From an uncultured Ruminococcus sp. (GTDB lineage Bacteria; Bacillota; Clostridia; Oscillospirales; Ruminococcaceae), in contig URTF01000029.1 in NCBI GenBank assembly GCA_900550695.1, positions 1 to 25,203 on the forward strand: DNA of 25,203 bases. Reading direction: 5' to 3'. This document shows, piece after piece, positions 14,587-22,347 of the stretch. Under the pieces are notes generated by a model, which did not search any database, was not told the origin of the DNA, and saw only the letters and a list, made by a program, of their open reading frames with translations. How positions within the stretch are numbered: position 1 is the first letter of the stretch; each line of letters begins with the position of its first letter. Position numbers and translations under genes: made by a program.

Positions 14587-16569
14587 ATGGAAAATAAAAG
14601 ACGTGAATGGGTGAAAACGGCGGCAATAATTTTTCTCACGATAATGCTTCTGCTGACGTTTTTCTCCAATACTATAATGAACTATTCCCTGCCCGAGGTC
14701 TCGGCAAAATATGTGCAGAACGGAAGCCTTTCCGAGCAGATAAGAGGAACAGCCACGGTCGAAGCCGCACAGCAGTACGAAGTGAAGTACACGGGTGCAT
14801 CAAGGGTCGTTCAGGCTGTTGAGGTAAAGCAGGGCGATACCGTTGAAAAGGGTCAGGTCCTTCTCCGCTTTGAAGAGGGTGAAAGTCCCGATCTCCAGCA
14901 GGCTCAGAGTGATCTCGAAGCCAAGCAGGACGAATACAGAACGAAGCTCCTTGACGCCGGCGTTGACCATTCTGCGGAAGAGCTTTCGATAAAAAATCTT
15001 CAGGAGGATATCGAAAGGCTTAAAGAGGGTCTTGGCGGAAGTGACGATTATCTTAAAAAGCTCGATGAGCAGAAAGCTCTTGAAGATAAGATAAACGATC
15101 TCACAAAGCAGAGCAACGATCTCACCAAAGAGGCAAACGATCTTACGAAAGAGGCAAAGAAGATCGAGGGGGAATCCTCACGCATAGACGAACAGCTTTC
15201 GGCTCTCGGCAGTGACAGCTATGATTCGCTCGATGATATCTACAGCAAGGAACTCGTGCCGCTTTATGACAACGTTGTAAAGTACAAGGCAGAAAAAGAA
15301 AAATATGACAAGCAGGTCGAACAGATCACCAAGGAACTCGGCAGTGTTGTCACAAATGAGGATATTATCAACAAGCAGGCAGAGATCGATAAGCTCCAAT
15401 CACAGCTCGAGGCACTCAACGAAAAATATCTTGAAGCCCTCGTAAGCGATGACGGCGACCCGATCAGCATCAATCAGAGCATCAGGGATACAAACACGGA
15501 TCTGGGCAAGGCAAAGTCGGAGCTTTATGAAATGTACAATAAGCAGACGACGGGCAACCTTGTCAGTCAGCGTCTTAAAACAGCTACGAACAACCAGACC
15601 ACCTTCACCAACAGCTTTAACAATGCCTCAAACAAACTCAATCTCAAAAAGATAGAAGTCAGCAAAAAGCTCAACGCCGAAAAGAAAAAGATCAAAGCAC
15701 GACTTGACAAAAAAAATAATGAGATCGACAATAAGAATGCCGAGCTTGATAATGTCAAAGCTGACATCGAGGACTTGAAGCTTGACAAGGCACAAACTGA
15801 TGCAGACCTTGAAACGATCAATACGATAGAATCAAAGGAACGTGATCTTGAAAGTCAGAAGCTTGCTCTTGAAAAGCTCCGCAAGGACGACCTCGTTGCC
15901 GCAGGAAAAGACGATATCGCAACAGAGGCTTTGCAGCGAGATATCAAGCGCCTTGAAGAAAAGGTCGAAAAGCTCAAGGCTGATGCGGCAGGCGGCGAGA
16001 TAACCGCTCAGGTCGCAGGCGTTATCAGCTCGATGAAGATAGCCGCAGGCGAAACGCTCGAATCGGGTACTTCCGTAGCATCTATCGAAATGACAGAAAA
16101 GGGCTACACGGCAAGCTTCTCCGTAACGCTCGATCAGGCGAAAAAGGTCAAGGTCGGCGACAATGCGGATATCCAGTATTTCTGGGGCGGCGATGCTCAG
16201 GCGAAGCTCACTCAGATAAAGGCAGACCAGTCCGACTCGCAGAAAAAACTGCTTGTTTTCGATATCACGGGTGATGTTACTCCGGGACAGTCATTACAGC
16301 TCGTTCTCGGCGGAAAGGGTCAGCCGTATGAATGTATCATTCCTAACAACGCGATCAAGGAGGACTCGAACGGCAAGTTCGTTCTCACGGTCGTTGCAAA
16401 GAGCAGTCCTCTCGGCAACAGATATATCGCAAAGCGTGCGGATATCACAGTCCTTGCATCGGACGGCGTGAACACAGCCGTAACGGGCGTTGTTCAGAGC
16501 GACTTCATTATTTCCACTTCGACAAAGCCCATCAACGCAGGCGATCAGGTTCGTCTTGTTGATGACTGA
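14587..16569 (+). CDS. HlyD/MacA-like membrane fusion protein with very long coiled coil
   Basis: This 660-residue protein has one N-terminal membrane anchor (about 11-30) and the rest outside. A first half of a lipoyl-like motif (VVQAVEVKQGDTVEKGQVLLRFE, about 75-97) is separated from the second half (EITAQVAGVISSMKIAAGETLESGTSVASIE, about 473-503) by some 370 residues of charged heptad sequence. A beta-barrel region follows (YTASFSVTLDQAKKVKVGDNADIQYFW) and then a membrane-proximal part. This is the architecture of periplasmic adaptors of tripartite and MacAB/YknX-type exporters, with an unusually long hairpin. The ATG has GGAGG 7 nt upstream. It sits between import-type permeases and a MacB-core-domain protein. 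Confidence 0.88.
   Translation: MENKRREWVKTAAIIFLTIMLLLTFFSNTIMNYSLPEVSAKYVQNGSLSEQIRGTATVEAAQQYEVKYTGASRVVQAVEVKQGDTVEKGQVLLRFEEGESPDLQQAQSDLEAKQDEYRTKLLDAGVDHSAEELSIKNLQEDIERLKEGLGGSDDYLKKLDEQKALEDKINDLTKQSNDLTKEANDLTKEAKKIEGESSRIDEQLSALGSDSYDSLDDIYSKELVPLYDNVVKYKAEKEKYDKQVEQITKELGSVVTNEDIINKQAEIDKLQSQLEALNEKYLEALVSDDGDPISINQSIRDTNTDLGKAKSELYEMYNKQTTGNLVSQRLKTATNNQTTFTNSFNNASNKLNLKKIEVSKKLNAEKKKIKARLDKKNNEIDNKNAELDNVKADIEDLKLDKAQTDADLETINTIESKERDLESQKLALEKLRKDDLVAAGKDDIATEALQRDIKRLEEKVEKLKADAAGGEITAQVAGVISSMKIAAGETLESGTSVASIEMTEKGYTASFSVTLDQAKKVKVGDNADIQYFWGGDAQAKLTQIKADQSDSQKKLLVFDITGDVTPGQSLQLVLGGKGQPYECIIPNNAIKEDSNGKFVLTVVAKSSPLGNRYIAKRADITVLASDGVNTAVTGVVQSDFIISTSTKPINAGDQVRLVDD
15094..15156 (+). 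repeat. Three 21-bp tandem repeats inside the coiled coil
   Basis: Three consecutive 21-bp units beginning AACGATCT encode the heptad NDLTK(Q/E)(S/A) three times. The third copy runs into a variant. Exact multiples of seven residues extend a coiled coil without breaking its register, so copy-number change here could alter hairpin length. Confidence 0.8.
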
Positions 16570-16601
16570 TAAAAGGTCATCATCTGAAAGGAGGGAGCAA
16601 A

Positions 16602-17705
16602 ACGGGCACAAAAAAGCTTCTTTATATAATTCTTGCCGCCCTTAATGCGGTCTGTATCGTGATTTTTGCCTGTCTGAGCATCAGCTTTGCAGGTATCGGC
16701 AGCAAGCTCCCGTCACAGAATGCAGCCAAAAGCTGGGAAAGCGAAAGCGGCGAAAGATATGACCAGATATCGGCATTTTTCAGCGAGGGCAATGGCATTG
16801 ACCTTAACGAAGTGCGCCGAATGAGGGTCGATATCGACAAAAAGATGAGTGAAAACTCACTGACGCCCGAAAAAGAGGGCGCAAGGCTCTATTTTGACGC
16901 TTTTTCCTGCGCAGAGCAGAAAATGACCGTTACAACGATGAGTGACAGCTATGCGCCGACTGTCGATGCGAACACTATCGTAACGGGCGGAGATTTCTTC
17001 CTTTTCCACCCATTGACGCTCCTTTCGGGCAGCTATTATTCGGACGATGATCTTATGCAGGACAGAGTTGTCATTGATGAAACGCTCGCCTGGCAGCTTT
17101 TCGGCTCGAGCAATGTCGAGGGTATGGCTGTAAGCATCGGCGGAAAGATATTCACCGTTGCAGGCGTTGTAAAAGCCGAGCAGGATAAGGATACACAGTA
17201 TCTTATCGGCAAAAAGCCGTATATGTTCATCTCCTACGCAGGGATACAGCTTATTCAGGAGCAAGCCCCCGAGGTATCCTGCTATGAAGCGGTGCTCCCA
17301 AGTCCCGTAAAGGGTCTTGCGGAATCGATCATCAAGGACGTTGTGGGCGTTTCGGAGGATAACCGAACGATCATCGTCAACACGGGACGCTTCTCCGCAA
17401 TAAAAATGCTCAAAGCGGCTTTTGACGGCGGAAAAAGCGCAGTCATCGACAAGCCGATAGTTTATCCCTACTGGGAAAACGCAGCAAGGATCACAGAGCA
17501 AAAGGCAGCGCACCGTATGGTCGCTATCATAGCCGCTCTCTGCGTTCCGATATTAACAGTTCTGTATTTTGCCGTTCTGTTTTTCATTAAGCGAAAGGCA
17601 ATTGCACATAAGCTTTCGGAGAAGATAAAGAATAAAGCTTCTTCGGCGGCAGCATATTTCAAAAGCAGAAGATCAAGACAAAGAACTATGAAAGGCGGAA
17701 ACTGA
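16602..17705 (+). CDS. Membrane-tethered MacB-type core-domain protein (ACG in place of ATG)
   Basis: The protein (367 aa from 16602) has a first membrane helix (KKLLYIILAALNAVCIVIFA), an extracytoplasmic region resembling the MacB periplasmic core domain (for example VTGGDFFLFHPLTLLSGSYY, DRVVIDETLAWQLFGSSNVEG, GGKIFTVAGVV at about 125-190), one C-terminal helix (about 305-330) and a basic tail. A full MacB/FtsX permease has four helices; here only two are present. AGGAGG is placed 7 nt before an ACG codon (16602) that begins T-G-T-K-K-L-L-Y; no ATG, GTG or TTG occurs until GTG at 16659, which would cut the first helix in half. Translation from ACG or a mutated start is therefore likely. Role inferred as partner of the adjacent fusion protein. 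Confidence 0.75.
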   Translation, partial: TGTKKLLYIILAALNAVCIVIFACLSISFAGIGSKLPSQNAAKSWESESGERYDQISAFFSEGNGIDLNEVRRMRVDIDKKMSENSLTPEKEGARLYFDAFSCAEQKMTVTTMSDSYAPTVDANTIVTGGDFFLFHPLTLLSGSYYSDDDLMQDRVVIDETLAWQLFGSSNVEGMAVSIGGKIFTVAGVVKAEQDKDTQYLIGKKPYMFISYAGIQLIQEQAPEVSCYEAVLPSPVKGLAESIIKDVVGVSEDNRTIIVNTGRFSAIKMLKAAFDGGKSAVIDKPIVYPYWENAARITEQKAAHRMVAIIAALCVPILTVLYFAVLFFIKRKAIAHKLSEKIKNKASSAAAYFKSRRSRQRTMKGGN

Positions 17706-17709
17706 CTTT

Positions 17710-20301
17710 ATGAAAAAAACGATACTTAAACGCACGGTATGCGCAGGCTTGGCGGCGGCAATGATGCTTTCGCTCGGCGCTTGCGGAAAGACCAACCAGC
17801 CCGAAATGGCTTCAAAGGATAACCTTTACTCCTCGCAGGAGATACCCGTTTCGGATCTTGAAGGCATAAACGCAATGACAGCCGATTCGGACAGAGTTTA
17901 CGTCATCGGCACAAGAACTGTCTCCCTCAACAATAACAATGGCACGAACACAGATGATAATGCCAATGCTGATACGGGAAATACCGATGATGCGGAATTC
18001 GGCGTAATGGAAAGAGAAGCACTCGGTATGGCTGTTACGGGTGCTGCCGGAGGAGATATCAGCATCGGAGATGCAGCAGAAGCAGGCGGCATGATAATAC
18101 CCGACGGTTCGGGCAATATCACCGATGAGCCTGCTGAAGAACCTGCGGAAGAGACTGCTTCCGTTGATACCGAAGAACCCATCTATGATTCCTACCAGCA
18201 GTACTGGCTTGAAGCCTATGATCTTAGCGGCAGCAAGATCGGTGAAAAGCTCATCATCGATCAGCAGCAGCTTGGCATGAATACCTATTCAAGCATTCAG
18301 AAGATGTTTATGTCGGGCGATAAGGTCGCTATCCTTGTAAGCACAAGCTCATGGGATAATGAAACGGGCGAATCGGAAGATCATTTCTATATCGAACGCT
18401 TCGATACGAACCTTGAATCGGTCGGCAGGGTCGATCTTGACGATCTCAAATCAAGCTACAGCGACAACGACAATGATTATTTCTATATCAGCAATTTCGT
18501 TGAAGACAACGACGGCAACGGCTACGTTCTTGTAAACAACACTGTTCTCGTCATTGATGCGAACGGAAAATTCCGTTTCAGCGTCGGACTTGAGGAAAGC
18601 ACATCGCAGGATTCGGGAGGATATATCACGTCTGTCGTCAGTGCAAAAAACGGCAGCGTTTATGCTCTTATCAATTCTTACTCGAACGTTGACGGAAATT
18701 ATGAATCCAAGAATTCCGCAAAGCTCATCGACTTTGCTGCACAGAAGTTCGGCGATACGGAATATCCGCTCTCCTTTTCCGCTTACAGCTGCTACCCCGG
18801 CGGCGGATATGACATGGTATACAACGGTGATACCGCACTTTACGGCGTGAATATCGAAGCCAACGAGAGCGAGACCATTATCGACTGGATAAAATCGGGC
18901 ATCGACACCACCGCAATGAGCAACATTATTGTTTCTCCCGAGGGAAAGATCATCTATTCCGCATACAATTATGAAATGTCAAACGGCGGATATTCGTACA
19001 ATGACAGCAATATGGTGATATATGTTCTCACAAAGATTGATCCGTCCGAAGTTCCCGACAAGCAGCTCATCTCTGTTTATGCTTCATACATTCCTTACGA
19101 CATAAAGAGCAAGATAAGCACATTCAACAAGACAAGCGACAAATATCAGATCGAAGTCACTTCCTATGTCGGAGACGACTGGTCGAACTATGACGACAGC
19201 ATAAAGCGTCTTAACAATGACCTCGTTGCAGGCAAGATACCCGATATCCTCCTCGTTGACAGCCAGCTCCCGTTCAGCAGCTATGTTTCAAAGGGACTTA
19301 TCGCAGACCTTGGTCCTATTATGGAAAAGGACGAAAGCTTCAACCGTGCGGATTATCTTGAAAATGTTTTCGATGCATTCAGCATAGGCGGCAAGCTCTA
19401 CAGAATAGCACCGTCATTCAGCATCGTTACAAAGTCCGCAAAGAAGTCTATCGTCGGCGACAAGGACAGCTGGACAATGGACGATTTCATTGCAGTTCAC
19501 GAAGCTAACCCTGACAGTAATATGCAGACAGAAATGACAAGCTCAGGCTTCGTTGATTCAATGATCGTTTACAACATCGGTCAGTATGTAAATTACGAAA
19601 CGGGCGAATGTACTTTCAACACCGATTCGTTCAAGAAAGCGCTTGAATACGCAAAAACGCTTCCTGCAGAGATCGACTCTGATGCACTTTATCAGGACGA
19701 CAACTACTGGACAGAGCGTGAAAACTCCTACCGCACAGGAAAGACTATCCTCCGCGATGAATATATCTATGACTTCCACGCTTTCAAGCAGGACGAAGAA
19801 GGCTACTTCGGCGAACCCGTTTCAATGGTCGGCGTTCCTACCGATAAAGGCAATGGTTCGATGCTCCAGATAAACACCTCTCTTGCAATAATGGAAAAGG
19901 CAAAGAACCCCGATGGCGCTTGGGAATTCATCAAGACACTCCTCACCGATGAGGCACAGGGAAATGTAAGCGACTTCCCCGTAAAGCTCTCCGCACTCAA
20001 TAAGCTTGCGGAAAAGGCTAAGGAACGTCCTTACTGGGAAAATGAAGGCAAGAAAGAATACTATGACAATCAGATATGGATCGGCAACCAGTCGTTCACT
20101 ATCACGCCCAATACCGATGCGGACAATGAGCGTATGATGAACTTCATCAAGTCCGTAAATACAGTATATGAATATGATACCGACCTCCTCAAGATCATCG
20201 ACGAGGAAACACAGGCATATTTCAGCGGTCAGAAGTCCGTTGACGAAGTTGCGGACATCATTCAGAACCGTGCAAGCACATATATCAACGAAAACAGATA
20301 A
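17710..20301 (+). CDS. Lipoprotein with extra N-terminal domain and extracellular solute-binding domain
   Basis: This 863-residue protein has a type II signal peptide with lipobox LGAC (Cys25), so it is anchored on the outer face of the membrane. After an acidic low-complexity segment (about 75-160, rich in N, T, D, E, P) comes a region of about 280 residues with repeated beta-rich patterns (YDLSGSKIG, IERFDTNLESVG, VLVIDANGKF), possibly a beta-propeller. From about residue 455 it resembles family 1 solute-binding proteins: IKSKISTFNKTSDKYQIEV, DLVAGKIPDILLVD, GLIADLGPIME, GKLYRIAPSF, and AWEFIKTLLTDEAQ. Typical sugar-binding lipoproteins are about 420-550 aa, so this is nearly double. It should deliver a ligand to the two MalFG-type permeases encoded in the same operon. 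A terminator follows. Confidence 0.88.
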   Translation: MKKTILKRTVCAGLAAAMMLSLGACGKTNQPEMASKDNLYSSQEIPVSDLEGINAMTADSDRVYVIGTRTVSLNNNNGTNTDDNANADTGNTDDAEFGVMEREALGMAVTGAAGGDISIGDAAEAGGMIIPDGSGNITDEPAEEPAEETASVDTEEPIYDSYQQYWLEAYDLSGSKIGEKLIIDQQQLGMNTYSSIQKMFMSGDKVAILVSTSSWDNETGESEDHFYIERFDTNLESVGRVDLDDLKSSYSDNDNDYFYISNFVEDNDGNGYVLVNNTVLVIDANGKFRFSVGLEESTSQDSGGYITSVVSAKNGSVYALINSYSNVDGNYESKNSAKLIDFAAQKFGDTEYPLSFSAYSCYPGGGYDMVYNGDTALYGVNIEANESETIIDWIKSGIDTTAMSNIIVSPEGKIIYSAYNYEMSNGGYSYNDSNMVIYVLTKIDPSEVPDKQLISVYASYIPYDIKSKISTFNKTSDKYQIEVTSYVGDDWSNYDDSIKRLNNDLVAGKIPDILLVDSQLPFSSYVSKGLIADLGPIMEKDESFNRADYLENVFDAFSIGGKLYRIAPSFSIVTKSAKKSIVGDKDSWTMDDFIAVHEANPDSNMQTEMTSSGFVDSMIVYNIGQYVNYETGECTFNTDSFKKALEYAKTLPAEIDSDALYQDDNYWTERENSYRTGKTILRDEYIYDFHAFKQDEEGYFGEPVSMVGVPTDKGNGSMLQINTSLAIMEKAKNPDGAWEFIKTLLTDEAQGNVSDFPVKLSALNKLAEKAKERPYWENEGKKEYYDNQIWIGNQSFTITPNTDADNERMMNFIKSVNTVYEYDTDLLKIIDEETQAYFSGQKSVDEVADIIQNRASTYINENR

Positions 20302-20334
20302 CCTCCCCCTTGTTATCCTTTCGTGGTATAAAGA

Positions 20335-20368
20335 ACCCCCGTTTGTACAAACAAACGGGGGTCTTTTT
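20335..20368 (+). terminator. Rho-independent terminator of the hybrid transporter operon
   Basis: ACCCCCGTTTGT (20335-20346) and ACAAACGGGGGT (20351-20362) form a perfect 12-bp stem with an ACAA loop, followed by CTTTTT (20363-20368). Confidence 0.93.
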
Positions 20369-20524
20369 CGGCAAACTGAAAGTGTACAAAAATCAAGCAA
20401 AAGCTCGCACATTAGTATTATGCAGAATTAAGCTGTTTCAGAGTAAAAAATCACATTATTTTACACGAATATTCTGCAAAATGCGCATTCTTGAACGGAA
20501 AAATGCTTGGATAAAAATTTATGC

Positions 20525-20553
20525 TTGTATCATATCTTTTTATATGCTATAAT
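20525..20553 (+). promoter_or_regulatory. Promoter of the bceRS-like genes
   Basis: Perfect -10 TATAAT (20548-20553) with an extended TG (TGCTATAAT), 17 bp after TTGTAT (20525-20530), a half-consensus -35. The regulator gene starts 29 bp downstream. The 20369-20524 stretch before it holds nothing I can identify. Confidence 0.7.
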
Positions 20554-20582
20554 AAAAAAAGCATAAAAAAAGGAGACCCCAA

Positions 20583-21254
20583 ATGTATAAAATACTTATA
20601 ATCGAAGACGACCGCACTATTGCAAACGCTGTAAAAAACCACCTTGAAAAATGGGGATTTGAAGCAAAGTGCGCAGAGAATTTCAAGGACATAATGACCG
20701 TTTTTACCGAGTTCTCACCTCACCTTGTACTTATGGATATCGGTCTGCCGTATTATAACGGTTTTTATTTCTGCTCGGAGATTCGCGGGATATCAAAAGT
20801 GCCCGTCGTGTTTCTTTCCTCCGCTTCGGATAATATGAATATCGTTATGGCAATGAATATGGGCGGCGATGATTTTATCGCAAAGCCGTTCGACCTGACT
20901 GTTCTTATGGCGAAAATTCAGGCTATACTTCGCCGAACCTATGATTTCGGCTCGGATACGAATGTTATTGCTCACAAGGGTGCAATGCTGAATGTGTCCG
21001 ACGCAACGCTCTCTTTCAACGGCGAAAAAATAGACCTTACGAAGAACGAATACCGCATTTTGCTCACCCTGCTCGAAAACAAGGGAAAGGTCGTAAGCAG
21101 AAATTTTCTCATGAACAAGCTGTGGGAAACGGACAGCTATGTTGATGAGAACACGCTCACGGTCAATGTTTCGAGACTTCGGAAAAAGCTTGAAAAATCG
21201 GGACTTTCCGACTTTATCGAAACAAGATCGGGTATGGGTTATATTGTGGAGTAA
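20583..21254 (+). CDS. bceR: OmpR-family response regulator, BceR-like
   Basis: This 223-residue regulator has a receiver domain with the acidic pocket D9/D10, phosphoacceptor D52 (LVLMDIGLP), S79/S80 and K101 (AKPFD), then a winged-helix DNA-binding domain (about 125-223; LTKNEYRILLTLLENKGKVVSR, VNVSRLRKKLE, GMGYIVE). The ATG has AGGAGA 6 nt upstream. The short kinase directly downstream and the BceAB-type transporter after it identify it as the regulator of a peptide-antibiotic detoxification module. It probably binds the dyad at 22243-22258 to activate the transporter genes. Confidence 0.93.
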   Translation: MYKILIIEDDRTIANAVKNHLEKWGFEAKCAENFKDIMTVFTEFSPHLVLMDIGLPYYNGFYFCSEIRGISKVPVVFLSSASDNMNIVMAMNMGGDDFIAKPFDLTVLMAKIQAILRRTYDFGSDTNVIAHKGAMLNVSDATLSFNGEKIDLTKNEYRILLTLLENKGKVVSRNFLMNKLWETDSYVDENTLTVNVSRLRKKLEKSGLSDFIETRSGMGYIVE

Positions 21255-21260
21255 ATACAG

Positions 21261-22241
21261 ATGTTCAGAGATTTTTTATCGGCTCATAAGAAAAATATAA
21301 TAGTATGGCTCATCGTATGTGCGGTTTTTGCGGTCGTGTTTTCGCTGTATGAACTGCCGCTTGCGCCTGTGCTGTACGGTGCGGTTTTAAGCGGATTTTT
21401 CGGAGTGGTTTTCATTGCGGCAGACTTTGTTTACTACCGCCGAAAGCGTACCGCACTGCAAAGGCTTGCCGATGAGATAACTCTTTCGGCGGAAAATATC
21501 CCCTTGCCCCAAAATGGAATAGAGGAGGACTATACAAAGCTCATACATACTCTCTATGATTCGCTCAAAGCGGCAGAAAACGAAGCCGCCGAAAAGCTTT
21601 CGGATATGACCGACTACTACACGATGTGGGTGCATCAGATAAAAACGCCTATCGCCGCAATGGGTCTTATCCTGCAGAACGGCGACAGTCCCGAATACAG
21701 CGAGCTTTCGGAAAATTTGCAGAAAATAGAGCAGTATGCCGAAATGGTGCTTTGTTATCTTCGTCTTGACAGCAACAGCAGTGACCTCGTTATAAAAAAA
21801 TACGACCTTGACAGCATTGTAAAGCAGGCTGTGCGAAAATTTTCATCGCAGTTTATCCGCAGACAGCTGAAGCTTGTCTACAAGCCGCTTGAAAAGACTG
21901 TCCTCACCGATGAAAAATGGCTTCTTTTCGTCATCGAGCAGATCATATCAAACGCTGTAAAATACACTCTGTCCGGCGAGGTCGAAATATACTGCGAAGA
22001 GCCGCTTACACTTTGCATAAGGGACACGGGAATTGGCATTGCTCCCGAAGATATTCCGCGAATATTTGAAAAAGGCTACACGGGCTGTAACGGCAGACTT
22101 GACAAAAAGGCAAGCGGCATAGGTCTGTATCTGTGCAGGCGGATCTGCGGCACGCTCGGACATAAGATAACCGCAGAAAGCGGCGACAGCGGCACTGTGA
22201 TAAGGCTGTATCTCGAAAGCCGCAGTCTTGAAATTGAATGA
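21261..22241 (+). CDS. bceS: Intramembrane-sensing histidine kinase, BceS-like
   Basis: This 326-residue kinase has two N-terminal transmembrane helices (about 13-30 and 36-58) joined by a turn of only a few residues, so it has no extracellular sensor domain. The phosphoacceptor is H125 in HQIKTPIAAM. ATPase motifs are the N-box IEQIISNAVKY (N231), G1 DTGIGI (255-260) and G2 ASGIGLYL (285-291). Kinases of this architecture sense antibiotics through their cognate BceAB transporter instead of directly. The gene starts 6 bp after the regulator stop and is co-transcribed with it. The relevant transporter is encoded 106 bp downstream. Confidence 0.93.
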   Translation: MFRDFLSAHKKNIIVWLIVCAVFAVVFSLYELPLAPVLYGAVLSGFFGVVFIAADFVYYRRKRTALQRLADEITLSAENIPLPQNGIEEDYTKLIHTLYDSLKAAENEAAEKLSDMTDYYTMWVHQIKTPIAAMGLILQNGDSPEYSELSENLQKIEQYAEMVLCYLRLDSNSSDLVIKKYDLDSIVKQAVRKFSSQFIRRQLKLVYKPLEKTVLTDEKWLLFVIEQIISNAVKYTLSGEVEIYCEEPLTLCIRDTGIGIAPEDIPRIFEKGYTGCNGRLDKKASGIGLYLCRRICGTLGHKITAESGDSGTVIRLYLESRSLEIE

Positions 22242-22242
22242 C

Positions 22243-22278
22243 CTTACAAAATTGTAAGCTTTTTGGGGAAAATGTAAG
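22243..22278 (+). promoter_or_regulatory. Putative BceR-binding dyad
   Basis: A perfect inverted repeat CTTACAA-AA-TTGTAAG (22243-22258) is followed 20 bp later (start to start) by a third half-site ATGTAAG (22272-22278), on about the same helix face. It lies just after the kinase stop and upstream of a promoter with poor -35, the arrangement expected for an activator of the transporter genes. Confidence 0.7.
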
Positions 22279-22307
22279 CCGTATCAATGGCGGACATTTT
22301 CCTTTTC

Positions 22308-22316
22308 TGTTATACT
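22308..22316 (+). promoter_or_regulatory. Extended -10 promoter of bceAB
   Basis: TGTTATACT gives an extended -10 (TATACT at 22311-22316). No -35 match is present at 17 or 18 bp, consistent with dependence on BceR bound at the upstream dyad. Confidence 0.6.
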
Positions 22317-22347
22317 TATATCAGAAATTCAGAAAGGAATGACAGCA

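Noticed and set aside
13890..14669. 259-codon minus-strand frame opposite the second permease
   Set aside because: The translation is low complexity and arginine/tyrosine-rich, typical of a reverse frame of a membrane-protein gene.
15094..15156. Short regular repeats considered as a CRISPR array
   Set aside because: The units are contiguous, 21 bp, in frame and encode heptads of a coiled coil; there are no spacers and no cas genes.
16659..16661. GTG as start of the MacB-core protein
   Set aside because: It splits the first membrane helix and lacks a ribosome-binding site, whereas the site 7 nt before ACG 16602 is strong.
20369..20524. Stretch between the operon terminator and the bceR promoter examined for a riboswitch or small RNA
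   Set aside because: Only weak AT-rich repeats are present; no stable stem, ORF with ribosome-binding site or known leader motif was seen.
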